DNA from: Pseudidiomarina insulisalsae
GTDB lineage: Bacteria > Pseudomonadota > Gammaproteobacteria > Enterobacterales > Alteromonadaceae
Assembly: GCF_003987065.1 (NCBI RefSeq)
Contig: NZ_PIPY01000010.1
Coordinates: 57,307 to 121,306 of the forward strand
DNA: 64,000 nucleotides
Direction of reading: 5' to 3'
Shown: piece after piece, positions 7,717 to 17,453 of the stretch
Numbering within the stretch: the first letter of the stretch is position 1
Layout: every line of letters begins with the position of its first letter
Notes under the pieces: generated by a model
Database searches by the model: none
Seen by the model: only the letters and a program-made list of their open reading frames with translations
What the model was told of the DNA's origin: nothing
Made by a program: the position numbers and the translations under genes

Positions 7717-8223
7717 ATGCTCACTCTGTTGGCACGCTTACTGCGCGCCTTAAACTCTGAAACCGGCCCCTGGGCATTGGCCATTGCGTTTGTGCTGGGC
7801 ATGATCATGGGCTTTACCCCGTTATGGCGAGTACATAACCTCGTTATCTTACTGATTGCCTTGCTGTTTCGGGTAAATCTTTCAGGTTTTATTTTGAGTT
7901 TTGTGATTTGCTCAGGGCTTGCCTATCTGCTCGATCCGCTGTTTCATCAGGTGGGCTTTGCCATCCTTTCGGCGGAGAGCTGGCAGCCAGTATGGCAAAG
8001 CATGTATAGCTCGGCGTTCTGGCGCGTCGTTCAGTTTCACCACACTATCACATTAGGCAGTTTGGTAGTAAGTCTGGCCTTTGCCCCGGTACTGGCGGTG
8101 ATGAGTTACTGGGTTATCAGTCAGTATCGTAAGCGCATTCAGGCTTGGTTTAATCGTCTACGCTTGGTGCAGGCGCTGAAAGCCAACCGGTTTTGGGCCA
8201 TCTATTCTGACTTAAGAGGCTAA
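7717..8223 (+). CDS. TIGR03546-family membrane protein
   Basis: A 168-residue protein with four to five hydrophobic segments and the family-typical opening LTLLARLLRALNSETGPWAL and GFTPLWRVHNLVIL. It is related in look to DUF2062 proteins. The family is known only as a conserved partner of TIGR03545 proteins; no function is established. The start has an AAGGAGA Shine-Dalgarno. Four bases separate its stop from the next gene, a two-gene operon. Confidence 0.85.
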   Translation: MLTLLARLLRALNSETGPWALAIAFVLGMIMGFTPLWRVHNLVILLIALLFRVNLSGFILSFVICSGLAYLLDPLFHQVGFAILSAESWQPVWQSMYSSAFWRVVQFHHTITLGSLVVSLAFAPVLAVMSYWVISQYRKRIQAWFNRLRLVQALKANRFWAIYSDLRG

Positions 8224-8227
8224 TTTT

Positions 8228-9997
8228 ATGGAACAGCATACCGTTCGACGCAGTGCCTTCCGGTGGCCAGGTCTGGTGGCATTCTTGATCATTGTTGTGG
8301 TGATTGCAGCGTTCTCGTGGCTGTTACTCGATACCCTATTGAAGTGGTCACTGGAGCGTACGCTTGGAACCCTTAATGGTGCCGAGGTAAACATTGCGCA
8401 GGTAGAGCATCAGTGGGTACCGCTGAAAGTCCGCATGACAGATATTCAGTTTACTGATCCGGCGCAACCTGACTACAACCGCGTGGCCGCCGCTGATGTT
8501 TCCGGTGAGCTGAGCTGGGAACAGCTTTTGCTTGGCCGTTTTCATTTTGAAGAGGTGGTTAGCACCGGCATTCGGGTACATACGCCACGTGAGACTGCCG
8601 GCGAGGTTTATCAGTTACCCGATAAGTCACAAATGCAGGATTGGTTCGGTCAGGGCATGGAGTCGTTGCAACTATCGATGCCTTCTGTTGACGAGGTAAT
8701 GGAACGCGTCAATTTACGCACGCCGGATGCGATCAGCGAGGCCAAAGCAAGTTTTGAAACCGAAAAGCAACGTATTGAAGCAGTGCTGGAGCAACTGCCG
8801 AGCAAGGAGCAATTGGCCGATTATGAAGCGCAGGTAAAGCAACTGACGGAAGGCGATATCTCAACCCCGCAGCAATTACAGCAGCGCCGGGAGAAATTTG
8901 CCGAGTTAAAAGAACAGTTCAACGCTGATCGTGAAGCCATTATTGCGTTTAAAGAGGTGGCCACCAGCGCGGTGGTTGAGCTGAAAGCGCAAATGCAAAA
9001 AGTCAAAGATGCCCCACAACTTGATTTGCAACGGGTCAGTGAGCTAGTGCAGTTGAACAGTCAGGGTCTGAGCGAAATCACCGCGGTATTATTTGGTGAG
9101 CAGGCACGACGCTGGGCGGACTATATGCTGCTTGCATATGAGCAACTGGCGCCCATGCTGCAAAGGTCAGCTGATGAAACCGCACTCCAACCGCCAAGAG
9201 GCGAGGGTATCTGGTTCTCATTTACCGACACTGACGCGCCGCCGGATTTCCTGATCAAAAAAGCGCGCACCGAGTTTGCTGTTGGCCCAACCGTGTTAGA
9301 CGTCAACTGGGAAAATATTACCCATCAGCATCAGCAATTGGGGCAGCCGACCGTGTTCCATGCGCGTGGCGAAAACACTGCGTTGTGGTCACTGCTGCAA
9401 CTCAATGGCGAATTAGCCCTTACACCAGAAGGATTCGATGCACGACAACAATGGAAGGTACAGGGGGTAAACCTTGCTCGCACCGCGCTTAGCGAACGCA
9501 GTGAATTGGCGGCGACCATTTTATCGGCCTTACTGGATAGCGAAGGCAATATTGCCCTGCGCGATAGTCAGTTTGATGGCCAGGCAATTCTACGGCTGGC
9601 AAATATGACCATTGAGGCAGACGCTGAAAACCAGTGGACGCAGGTGATCGCCAAAGCGCTGGAAAGTTTAAAGCGGCTTGATATCAATGCTGATATCAAA
9701 GGTGCGCTCATGTCACCTGATTTTAAACTTAGCTCGGATTTGGATCGCCAGTTAGGGCAGGCGCTGAAATCAGCCGCGATGGATGCCGCAAGCAATGAGT
9801 TAACGGATTTACGTCAACGACTTAATTCTCAATCCAGCGGTTTTGTCAGTGAGTATCAGGACGAGCTCAGCGAGATTGCTGGCATGCTAAGCAGTGCAGA
9901 AAATCGTGAAGAACGTTTGCAACGGCTGCTTGAAACCAAGTTACAGGAGCAACTGGAGAACAAGTTAAAAGGACGGCTGAAAGACCTTATTGATTAA
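8228..9997 (+). CDS. TIGR03545-family membrane-anchored protein
   Basis: A 589-residue protein with one N-terminal membrane anchor (about 13-38, LVAFLIIVVVIAAFSWLLL). Then comes a long periplasmic part with an AsmA-like beginning (GTLNGAEVNIAQVEHQW), a Glu/Gln-rich coiled-coil region (about 155-270), a beta-rich middle, and a second coiled coil at the end (about 510-585). It pairs with the TIGR03546 gene immediately upstream. Resemblance to AsmA/YhdP-type envelope proteins suggests a role in the cell envelope, but that is inference. Confidence 0.85.
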   Translation: MEQHTVRRSAFRWPGLVAFLIIVVVIAAFSWLLLDTLLKWSLERTLGTLNGAEVNIAQVEHQWVPLKVRMTDIQFTDPAQPDYNRVAAADVSGELSWEQLLLGRFHFEEVVSTGIRVHTPRETAGEVYQLPDKSQMQDWFGQGMESLQLSMPSVDEVMERVNLRTPDAISEAKASFETEKQRIEAVLEQLPSKEQLADYEAQVKQLTEGDISTPQQLQQRREKFAELKEQFNADREAIIAFKEVATSAVVELKAQMQKVKDAPQLDLQRVSELVQLNSQGLSEITAVLFGEQARRWADYMLLAYEQLAPMLQRSADETALQPPRGEGIWFSFTDTDAPPDFLIKKARTEFAVGPTVLDVNWENITHQHQQLGQPTVFHARGENTALWSLLQLNGELALTPEGFDARQQWKVQGVNLARTALSERSELAATILSALLDSEGNIALRDSQFDGQAILRLANMTIEADAENQWTQVIAKALESLKRLDINADIKGALMSPDFKLSSDLDRQLGQALKSAAMDAASNELTDLRQRLNSQSSGFVSEYQDELSEIAGMLSSAENREERLQRLLETKLQEQLENKLKGRLKDLID

Positions 9998-10000
9998 AAT

Positions 10001-10025
10001 GGGGCGCCGCAGCGCCCCTTGTTCG
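10001..10025. terminator. GC-rich bidirectional terminator
   Basis: GGGGCGC (10001-10007) pairs with GCGCCCC (10012-10018) around a CGCA loop. T-rich sequence follows on the plus strand, and the ATTTTAAT flank serves the minus strand. It lies between the TIGR03545 gene and the convergent MetX-like gene. Confidence 0.8.
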
Positions 10026-10037
10026 TTAGCTGATTGG

Positions 10038-11231
10038 CTACTCTGTTTCCAGAAAGGCTTCGATGCGACTTGCTTTACTCTGAATACTAAACAGACCATC
10101 AAGATGTCCCCAGACCCCGTCAATTTCGTCATAGCCCGGTGTTTTACCTTGTTGTTCAAGCAGGCTAACTGCTTGCTGTGCCAAATAAGGCTGTAACAGC
10201 AGATCTCTTTTGGCCGGTAAAAACAAGGTTTTGGCTTTCACCTTGGCAAGACCCGACGCAAGGTCACCTTCATGACCGGCAATAAATAGCTGATTGGCTC
10301 GTACCAGGTAAAGTAAGTGGTTACCATCGGCGAGAGGCGCCCGCTGCGCCGCGTTGGCAAATAGGAAATCAAGTACCGGAGTACTGTTGAGCACACTCTC
10401 AAGCGCAGGTTCAGGCAGGACTTCTGGCTTAGGTGCACGCATATTCATGCTCACCGGGTGCATGGCCTGCTGGGTAATCATTGCCAGTGTGCTGGTAATA
10501 CCGGTCAGTGGCGCCTCGGCATCGTAGTAGTCACCATTGTTAAAATTCGGGTCGTTTTTAATCGGACGCGCCCAATGTTCCAACGTCATAATGGTCCAGG
10601 CGTCCATGGCGCCGGCACCGATCACCGATACCATGCGCTCAACCATGTCCGGGTAGGCAATCGACCACTCGAGCGCCTGCAATGAGCCCATTGATGCGCC
10701 GATCACGGCATGCAGTTGCTCAATCCCCAGACTGGTCAATAAGCGGTGTTGCACGTTGACAAAGTCACGAATGGTGACGACCGGGAAGTCCAGTCCGTAA
10801 GGCTTACCGGTTTCAGGATTAATAGACGCAGGGCCGGTAGTGATGACGTTCGGATCATGAGGGAAAGCATTGACCAGGGTATCTGAGCTGATCACGAAAT
10901 ATTTATTGGTATCGATGGCTTTGCCGGGCCCAATAATGCTGTCCCAGTACCCCGGCAGGGCATCGTCACCATTGTATTTGCCGGCAGCATGACTGTTCCC
11001 CGAGAAAAAGTGCGTGATCAGAATTACATTATCTTTGGCTTCGTTCAGCTCACCGTAACTTTCCCAGCCAATGGTGACTTCAGGAATAACCTCACCGCCG
11101 AGCGTTTCAAAATTTTCAAAGCTGAAGCTTTGTTTTTCGACCAGTAACGGCTCTGACGCATCTTGCGCAGCAGAGCCAGCACTGACAATCAATGAAAAAA
11201 GCAGCGCCACAAAGCAAGTCAGACGTTTCAT
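10038..11231 (-). CDS. Exported MetX-like alpha/beta hydrolase (homoserine O-acetyltransferase homolog)
   Basis: A 397-residue protein of the MetX/homoserine O-acetyltransferase fold: HFFSGNSHAAGKYN near the start of the domain, nucleophile elbow GASMGSLQALEW near residue 180, and a final catalytic VWGHLDGLF. Unlike true MetX it begins with a cleavable signal peptide (MKRLTCFVALLFSLIVSAG, then AAQ), so it acts in the periplasm or outside. That makes methionine biosynthesis unlikely and an esterase or acyltransferase role more likely. It is the last gene of a GntP permease - acyl-CoA ligase - hydrolase operon (12-bp gap upstream) and is followed by a strong terminator. Confidence 0.85.
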   Translation of the reverse strand: MKRLTCFVALLFSLIVSAGSAAQDASEPLLVEKQSFSFENFETLGGEVIPEVTIGWESYGELNEAKDNVILITHFFSGNSHAAGKYNGDDALPGYWDSIIGPGKAIDTNKYFVISSDTLVNAFPHDPNVITTGPASINPETGKPYGLDFPVVTIRDFVNVQHRLLTSLGIEQLHAVIGASMGSLQALEWSIAYPDMVERMVSVIGAGAMDAWTIMTLEHWARPIKNDPNFNNGDYYDAEAPLTGITSTLAMITQQAMHPVSMNMRAPKPEVLPEPALESVLNSTPVLDFLFANAAQRAPLADGNHLLYLVRANQLFIAGHEGDLASGLAKVKAKTLFLPAKRDLLLQPYLAQQAVSLLEQQGKTPGYDEIDGVWGHLDGLFSIQSKASRIEAFLETE

Positions 11232-11243
11232 AATGGGTTCCTG

Positions 11244-12917
11244 TTAAGTGTCGGAAGACTGTTCGATGAGATAGTTAGCATACTTCTTACGTAGCTCATT
11301 TTTCACTAATTTTCCAGTGCCGGTATGGGGCAATGCGTCGACGATAATAATGTCATCGGGTGTCCACCATTTGGCAATTTTACCCTGCATAAATTCATAC
11401 AGCATGGCTTTATCCAGCTGTTTGCCCTTGTTGGCAACGACCAGTAGCAGTGGCCGCTCATCCCATTTCGGGTGTTTAACGCCAATGACGCAGCTTTCAT
11501 TTACGGCAGGATGCTGGCTGCAGATATTCTCAATATCGAGCGAACTGATCCACTCGCCGCCACTTTTAATGACATCTTTTTTTCGATCCACTACTTTCAT
11601 GTAGCCGTCTGGATCAATGACCGCGATGTCACCGGTTGCCAGCCAGCCGTCAGAAAAAGTATCAGGGTCGCTACGCTGAAAGTAGCTGCTGGCAATCCAT
11701 GGCCCGCGCACCCGCAACTCACCGCTGGTTTCACCATCGTGCGCAAGCGCCTGACCATCGGCGTCAACAATTTGCATTTCAACGCCAAAGCAGGCGCGAC
11801 CTGCGGTGGTCTGAATGCGATAGCGTTGCTTTTTAGGTAGCTCCATCAGACTGGGTTCAGGTGGCGCCGAGCTGGCCAATGGACCGGTTTCGGTCATTCC
11901 CCAGATAGGCTGCCAGAATACGTCGTAATTTTCGTCAAAGGTCTTTACTAAGCCCAGCGGTGACGCTGCCCCACCGACACAAACCCGTTGCAGAGACGGC
12001 ACTTGTGCTTGTGTTTCGTTTAAGTAATTGTGCAGTGTCAACCAGATGGTTGGCACGCCCAGGCCCACGCTTACCTTCTCTTGCGTAATCAGCTCGTGCA
12101 TGGCGCCGCCGCTCATGCCACTGCCCGGTAATACCAGCTTGCTACCGGCCAATGGTGCGGCGTAAGGTGCGCCCCAGGCGCCAGCGTGATACATGGCAAC
12201 CATCGGCATCAAAACGGTGTCGCCGCGCAGATCCAGCAGTTCAGCACTGGCAGTCGCCTGCGCGTGCAATACCATGGCACGATGCGAACTTAATACGCCT
12301 TTAGGATTGCCGGTAGTACCTGACGTATAACAGAGCAAGGCCGCGCTATCTTCGTGCAAGGCCGGCCAATCATACTTTGTAGGCTGCTCTGTCAGTAACT
12401 GCTCGTAGGCGAAGAGGGGTTGCGTTACCTGTGTCAGTTCGGGCTGCTGCACATGGTCGGCAAGCACCACGATACCTTTGAGCTGCGGTAGGTCTTTTAC
12501 CACTTCGGCGGCAAGTTCAGCGAAACAGGCGTCGACAAACAGCCAGCTTGCCCCGGCGTCTTTCATGATCCAGGCGATTTGTTCGGCCAAGAGACGCGGA
12601 TTCACCGTATGTAATACGGCACCAATGCCGCTGACGGCATAGTAAAGCTCAAGGTGACGATAAGTATTCCACGCCAGTGTTGCAATACGATCACCAGGTG
12701 CAATTTCGAACGCTTGCAAAGCGTGAGCCAGTTGGCACGTGCGGGCGTAACAGTCGGCATAGGTGTAGCGATGAATATCACCTTCAATGCGGCGGCTGAC
12801 CACCTCTTGTCGGGGATGACGGCGCGCGCCGTGACGTAACAGGTCAATGATCAGCAACTGGCTTGGTTGCATGGCTCCGGGGTAGGCCGGAGCGCGTTGT
12901 TCAGTCGTTTCAAACAT
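11244..12917 (-). CDS. Acyl-CoA ligase (AMP-forming, fatty-acid/carboxylate-CoA synthetase)
   Basis: A 557-residue adenylate-forming enzyme. The ATP-binding P-loop is CYTSGTTGNPKGV near residue 195, with WGMTETGP near 340, the hinge VVDRKKDVIKSGGEWIS near 440, and the C-terminal acyl-transfer lysine in GTGKLVKNELRKKY. It activates a carboxylic acid with ATP and CoA. Long- or medium-chain fatty acids are the usual annotation for this subgroup, but chain length cannot be read from the sequence. It lies between the GntP permease (14-bp gap) and the exported hydrolase, so its substrate may be the acid imported by the permease. Confidence 0.88.
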   Translation of the reverse strand: MFETTEQRAPAYPGAMQPSQLLIIDLLRHGARRHPRQEVVSRRIEGDIHRYTYADCYARTCQLAHALQAFEIAPGDRIATLAWNTYRHLELYYAVSGIGAVLHTVNPRLLAEQIAWIMKDAGASWLFVDACFAELAAEVVKDLPQLKGIVVLADHVQQPELTQVTQPLFAYEQLLTEQPTKYDWPALHEDSAALLCYTSGTTGNPKGVLSSHRAMVLHAQATASAELLDLRGDTVLMPMVAMYHAGAWGAPYAAPLAGSKLVLPGSGMSGGAMHELITQEKVSVGLGVPTIWLTLHNYLNETQAQVPSLQRVCVGGAASPLGLVKTFDENYDVFWQPIWGMTETGPLASSAPPEPSLMELPKKQRYRIQTTAGRACFGVEMQIVDADGQALAHDGETSGELRVRGPWIASSYFQRSDPDTFSDGWLATGDIAVIDPDGYMKVVDRKKDVIKSGGEWISSLDIENICSQHPAVNESCVIGVKHPKWDERPLLLVVANKGKQLDKAMLYEFMQGKIAKWWTPDDIIIVDALPHTGTGKLVKNELRKKYANYLIEQSSDT

Positions 12918-12931
12918 ATTACCGCCTTCGC

Positions 12932-14227
12932 TTAAAACATATTAAAGAGAGCAATCGCAATACTTAGTCCGATAAACGGTACTACCACGGTCACCGCCGC
13001 AACCGGCCAGTAAGCAGCCTGATGCGTTTCGTTACAGATGGCGCGGATGGTCGTTACCACGTAGCCATTATGCGGTAATGAGTCCAGCGCGCCGGACGAG
13101 ATGGCCACGATCCGGTGAAGCTGATCAGGGTTAACGCCCTGTTCCAGGTAGTGGGGGCCAATTTCCGGTAGCGCAATCGCCTGACCGCCAGAGGCAGAGC
13201 CGGTAAGACCCGCAATAACACTTACCGCGACCGCGGCGCCGACTAACTCATTACCGGGCAGGCTGGTCATAAAAGTCACCGCATCAGCAAACGCCGGCGT
13301 CACTTTAGCGATACTACCAAAACCCACCACTGCCGAGGTGTTACCAATGGCAATCAGTGCGCCGGTTGAAGCTTCACCGATGGCTTTGGAGATATTCTGG
13401 AAGTACTTCGCATTAATAATAGCAATGGCCAGAACGCCGCCACTAAGGGCAATGATCAGAGCATTTTGCTTAAGTTCCTCATGAAACAAAAAGCTGAGCG
13501 TCAGTACCACAATCAAGGGGACCAGGCCGCTGATGGGCGACGGCAGCTGGCGCTCCACCAACAATGGGTCATTGGCCCGTTGTTCAAAGCTTTCACCGCG
13601 ATGCACCGCAGCTTTAATCATTTTCGTCAGCCACCAGTAACCGATCACGAACATAATGACGGCAACCACCAACGAGACTTCCCATGCAGCGTAAGGTGAC
13701 GTGCCCAGGTATTGAATCGGAATCCAGTTCTGAATTTCCGGTGACCCCGCCGAGGTCATAGTGAAAGTAACGGAACCGAATGCCAGCGCGGCCGGAATAA
13801 AACGCCGCGGCAGGTTGGCGTCCTTAAACAGCGCCAGCGCCATCGGATAAACTGAGAAGGCGACGACAAAGACGCTGACACCACCGTAGGTTAAAATGGC
13901 ACAGGCCAGTACCACAGCTAAGACCGCCTGCTTCTTGCCCAGTTTACCAATAATCCAGTGCGCAACGCTGTCAGCAGCGCCGGTGTCCTCCATGAACTTA
14001 CCGAATAACGAGCCGAGTAAGAACATGAAGAACCATGCCGCGACGAAGCTGGCGAAGCCGTCCATATAGGCACTGACAAAATTAACGTCGCCCTGAAATA
14101 AGGGCACACCACTGGTAAGGGCGACAATGACGGCACACAAGGGTGCGCTTATAAACAGGTTCATGCCGCGTAGAGTCAGTACAATCAACAGTACCAAACC
14201 ACCGACCAATCCAATCATGCTTAACAT
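12932..14227 (-). CDS. GntP-family permease
   Basis: A 431-residue inner-membrane transporter with about 12 hydrophobic segments and family motifs such as LAFGSVTFTMTSAGSPEIQN, GLTGSASGGQAIALPEIGP and SSGALDSLPHNGYV. GntP-family carriers import gluconate-type sugar acids or short hydroxy acids (for example 3-hydroxybutyrate) with protons. With an acyl-CoA ligase next in the operon, a short or hydroxylated carboxylic acid is the more likely cargo here; this is inference. It is the first gene of the minus-strand operon, divergent from the TonB-dependent receptor. Confidence 0.87.
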   Translation of the reverse strand: MLSMIGLVGGLVLLIVLTLRGMNLFISAPLCAVIVALTSGVPLFQGDVNFVSAYMDGFASFVAAWFFMFLLGSLFGKFMEDTGAADSVAHWIIGKLGKKQAVLAVVLACAILTYGGVSVFVVAFSVYPMALALFKDANLPRRFIPAALAFGSVTFTMTSAGSPEIQNWIPIQYLGTSPYAAWEVSLVVAVIMFVIGYWWLTKMIKAAVHRGESFEQRANDPLLVERQLPSPISGLVPLIVVLTLSFLFHEELKQNALIIALSGGVLAIAIINAKYFQNISKAIGEASTGALIAIGNTSAVVGFGSIAKVTPAFADAVTFMTSLPGNELVGAAVAVSVIAGLTGSASGGQAIALPEIGPHYLEQGVNPDQLHRIVAISSGALDSLPHNGYVVTTIRAICNETHQAAYWPVAAVTVVVPFIGLSIAIALFNMF

Positions 14228-14355
14228 GCATTACCTCTTTCTTATTATTCTGATGGCAACATGATGCGTGAGAGCTTGATGATTTTACATAGTACTAACG
14301 TACAGAATACAAATCAGATTCTTTGCGCTAGGGTAACCATGCCATAACGAAAATT

Positions 14356-14370
14356 GTGCTACGACAGCAC
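14356..14370. promoter_or_regulatory. Small inverted repeat upstream of the TonB-dependent receptor
   Basis: GTGCT (14356-14360) and AGCAC (14366-14370) flank ACGAC in the 196-bp divergent region 14228-14423. A-rich sequence resembling a -10 (AACAATAAACAATAAAAG) lies just downstream. It may be an operator controlling the receptor. No regulator is assigned. Confidence 0.25.
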
Positions 14371-14423
14371 GTAACAATAAACAATAAAAGTACAACAATA
14401 ACAGTTACCGGGAGAATGACATC

Positions 14424-16685
14424 ATGAGTCAACCCAAGTTCCGACATTCCTTGCTTGCGCTGGCCGTCGCGTCAGTGGTGAGCTTACCTGCTTACGCGCA
14501 GCAACAAGAGCAGGCCGACGAGAATGAAGCCACGGCGTTAGAGCGGATTGAAGTCACCGCGCGGCGTAAAACCGAAAGTCTGCAAGACGTACCTGTAGCG
14601 GTGTCGTCATTCAGTGCCAGCGACCTTGAAGAAGTCGGTGTTGAAGATATTACTGAGCTGCAACAACGTATTCCGAACGCTACCATTCAGGTCAGCCGCG
14701 GTACCAACTCAACGCTGACAGCCTACATTCGTGGTGTCGGTCAGCAAGACCCGTTATGGGGTTTCGAGCCGGGCGTGGGTGTTTATATTGATGATGTCTA
14801 CATTGCCCGGCCGCAAGGCGCGGTACTGGAAGTTTTTGACCTCGAGCGTATTGAGGTTCTGCGTGGGCCGCAAGGTACGCTCTATGGTAAAAACACTATC
14901 GGTGGTGCGTTAAAATATGTCACCAAAGAGCTCACCGGCTACGATGAGCTATCGGTGCAAGGTACGGTTGGTAGCTATAACCAGCGTGACCTGAAAATCT
15001 CTGGCCAAACCGCTTTAAGCGATAACTTTTACGTAGGCGCTGCCGTTGCGTCATTGCAACGCGACGGTTTCGGTGAATACGTGAATACTGGTCAAGAGAA
15101 CTATAATAAAGATCTGCTGACCTATCGTGTTTCAGCCAGGTGGCTGATTAATCGCGATATGGATCTGAAATTCTCGTACGACAAAACTGAAGATGAGTCG
15201 AACTCAAAAGGTGCGCACCGCTTACAGACCAGTCTGGTCACCGGTCAGGAACCCTACGAAGATGTATATGACTCCAATACCGCTATGCCAGTTGATAACC
15301 TGGTTGAAACAGAAGGCTGGTCAGTCGTTTACAACTGGGATATAGATGCGAACTGGGGCTTTAAGTCAGTTACAGCGGGCCGCGAAGGTTATACCGACAC
15401 TAACATCGACTTTAACGCCACGGGCGAGCCGATCTTCATGGTACCTGCTATCTATGAAGATGAGCAGTTTACCCAGGAGTTCCAGGTTACTTACACCAAT
15501 AACAGCAACTTCGACTTTGTCGGTGGCCTTTACTACTACGACGGCGAAGCCTGCGGTGTATTTGGTACGGTGTTGCCGATGTACCTGGCAGCATTTGGTG
15601 GTGTAACCGTCGACAACGGTGGCTGCGTGCAGACTGACAGCGTCGCTGTTTATGGTCAGGGAAGCTACCAGCTCAACGATGATTGGAGTCTGACCCTGGG
15701 CGGGCGCTACACCCGTGACGAGAAAGAAGCCAATGTTTTCCGCTTTACCTATCTTGGCGTGCACTATATAAATCAAGCCGGGCTGGAAACCCCTTATGAT
15801 CCGGACCAGGTACTCAATGAGTTTGGTCAGCCGTTCTCAGTTAACTCTGACTTCACGAGTGGCGGTGACTGGAGTCGTTTCTCACCACATGTGGCACTGA
15901 ACTATCAGGCCAATGATGACGTAATGTTCTACGGTAGCTACAGCAACGGCTTTAAGTCCGGTGGTGTTGATATGCGTGGCGACAAGTCACTGAACCCGAC
16001 CATCGACGAGCCTTACGATCCGGAAATCGTTGATACCTTCGAGTTTGGTATGAAATCAGAATTGCTCGACGGACGCATGCGTTTGAACAGTGCCATTTTC
16101 TACTCTGATTACCAGGACATGCAGGTGACCGTACAACGTGTCGTACCTGCGGGTATCTCATCTCAGGTGCTGAACGCCGGTGAATCAACAGTGAAAGGTT
16201 TTGAAGTTGAGACCGTCTTTGCTGCGACTGAAAGCCTGAACTTCACCGCGATGTTAGGTTATATCGATGCTGAGTTTGACTCTGTGGTCTACACCGAGCC
16301 AGCGACTGGCGAGACGACGGATGTCACCGATGCCTGGTCGTTCCAGAATACGCCGGAACTGACTTACAACATCGCTTTTGATAAGACCTTTGAGTTTAGT
16401 AATGGCCAAATCGTCTGGTCAGGTAACTATGCTTATCGCGATGACACGCAAATGTTCGAGGCTCCATCACCTCTTGATCAGGACGCTTATGGTCTGGTCA
16501 ACACCAGTGTTGTCTGGTACTCGAACGGCGGTCAGTGGAGTGTAGGTCTGCATGGTAAAAACCTGACCGACGAAGAATATCGTGTCGGTGGTTATAACTT
16601 TGGTCCTACCTTTGGCGATGACGCGGTCGTTTCCTACTACGGCGACCCACGTACGGTTTCGCTGTCAGTGGGGTATAAGTTTTAA
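14424..16685 (+). CDS. TonB-dependent outer-membrane receptor
   Basis: A 753-residue receptor with signal peptide (cleavage after AYA), TonB-box-like LERIEVTARR, plug domain (about 50-160, with YIRGVGQQDP and EVLRGPQGTLYGKNTIGG), then a 22-strand-type barrel ending in the outer-membrane signature LSVGYKF. It would import an energised substrate through TonB. The plug resembles the large group of marine receptors for non-siderophore substrates, but specificity cannot be read. It faces the permease-ligase-hydrolase operon and is followed by a strong terminator, so it is its own transcription unit. Confidence 0.92.
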   Translation: MSQPKFRHSLLALAVASVVSLPAYAQQQEQADENEATALERIEVTARRKTESLQDVPVAVSSFSASDLEEVGVEDITELQQRIPNATIQVSRGTNSTLTAYIRGVGQQDPLWGFEPGVGVYIDDVYIARPQGAVLEVFDLERIEVLRGPQGTLYGKNTIGGALKYVTKELTGYDELSVQGTVGSYNQRDLKISGQTALSDNFYVGAAVASLQRDGFGEYVNTGQENYNKDLLTYRVSARWLINRDMDLKFSYDKTEDESNSKGAHRLQTSLVTGQEPYEDVYDSNTAMPVDNLVETEGWSVVYNWDIDANWGFKSVTAGREGYTDTNIDFNATGEPIFMVPAIYEDEQFTQEFQVTYTNNSNFDFVGGLYYYDGEACGVFGTVLPMYLAAFGGVTVDNGGCVQTDSVAVYGQGSYQLNDDWSLTLGGRYTRDEKEANVFRFTYLGVHYINQAGLETPYDPDQVLNEFGQPFSVNSDFTSGGDWSRFSPHVALNYQANDDVMFYGSYSNGFKSGGVDMRGDKSLNPTIDEPYDPEIVDTFEFGMKSELLDGRMRLNSAIFYSDYQDMQVTVQRVVPAGISSQVLNAGESTVKGFEVETVFAATESLNFTAMLGYIDAEFDSVVYTEPATGETTDVTDAWSFQNTPELTYNIAFDKTFEFSNGQIVWSGNYAYRDDTQMFEAPSPLDQDAYGLVNTSVVWYSNGGQWSVGLHGKNLTDEEYRVGGYNFGPTFGDDAVVSYYGDPRTVSLSVGYKF

Positions 16686-16698
16686 GCTCCCTGTAATA

Positions 16699-16736
16699 AG
16701 TGGTTACTCACATTCTGTGGGTAACCACTGACTTTT
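16699..16736 (+). terminator. Strong rho-independent terminator after the TonB-dependent receptor
   Basis: AGTGGTTAC (16699-16707) pairs perfectly with GTAACCACT (16721-16729), extended by CAC/GTG inside, and is followed by GACTTTTCTT. Confidence 0.85.
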
Positions 16737-16754
16737 CTTCCTGGACGCGCTAGC

Positions 16755-17453
16755 ATGGTCATCAGTTTACACCAATCAACCACTACTATGGCTCGTGCAG
16801 TAATAGCTGATGATCATCCTTTATTCCGCGCCGCGCTGAAACAGGCGTTGACGGAAACCCTTTCAACAGATATCGCTGAGGCCGCGAATTTTCAGCAGTT
16901 GCTTGAGGTATTGGAACAACAACCCCAATTAGAATTGGTGCTGCTTGATTTGACCATGCCCGGTAACAAAGGCTTATCGGCGATTACCTCACTACGGAGT
17001 CGCTTTCCCGATGTGTTGGTGGTGGTCGTCTCGGCAAATGAACAGCTGTCGGTCATCCGTCAGGCCATGGCTTTTGGTGCCAGCGCTTATATTCCGAAGT
17101 CGATGCCGTTGGCTGAACTGCAGGCGGCAATACATTGTGTGTTAGCGGGCGACACCTGGCTGCCAGCGCATTTGCGTGACGCCGTTGACGCCGCTGAAGT
17201 GGCACAGGAAATCGACTTTGCCGAGCGTCTTGAGCTGTTAACGCCACAGCAATATCGCGTACTCGAGTGCCTTGCCGATGGCTTACTGAATAAGCAAATC
17301 GCTTATGAGCTGAACGTGCAGGAAACCACCATTAAACAGCATGTCTCGGCCATTTTACGCAAACTGGAAGTGACAAACCGCACTCAGGCAGGTATTGTTT
17401 TCAAGCAAATGCTGAACGTACCAGAGTCATCTTTGCCAGGCTCAGAGCTCTAA
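16755..17453 (+). CDS. LuxR/NarL-family response regulator (CrbR-like)
   Basis: A 232-residue two-component regulator. The N-terminal receiver has the phospho-acceptor Asp in VLLDLTMPG near residue 64 and the conserved Lys in YIPKSM. The C-terminal LuxR-type helix-turn-helix (about 165-225) is LTPQQYRVLECLADGLLNKQ followed by ETTIKQHVSAILRKL. An alternative ATG at 16788 (MARAVIADDHPLF) would trim 11 residues; neither start has a clear ribosome site. It converges on, and overlaps by 12 bp, the gene for a symporter-linked hybrid kinase. This arrangement matches CrbS/CrbR, which controls acetate and carboxylate use in Vibrio and Pseudomonas relatives. Confidence 0.85.
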   Translation: MVISLHQSTTTMARAVIADDHPLFRAALKQALTETLSTDIAEAANFQQLLEVLEQQPQLELVLLDLTMPGNKGLSAITSLRSRFPDVLVVVVSANEQLSVIRQAMAFGASAYIPKSMPLAELQAAIHCVLAGDTWLPAHLRDAVDAAEVAQEIDFAERLELLTPQQYRVLECLADGLLNKQIAYELNVQETTIKQHVSAILRKLEVTNRTQAGIVFKQMLNVPESSLPGSEL

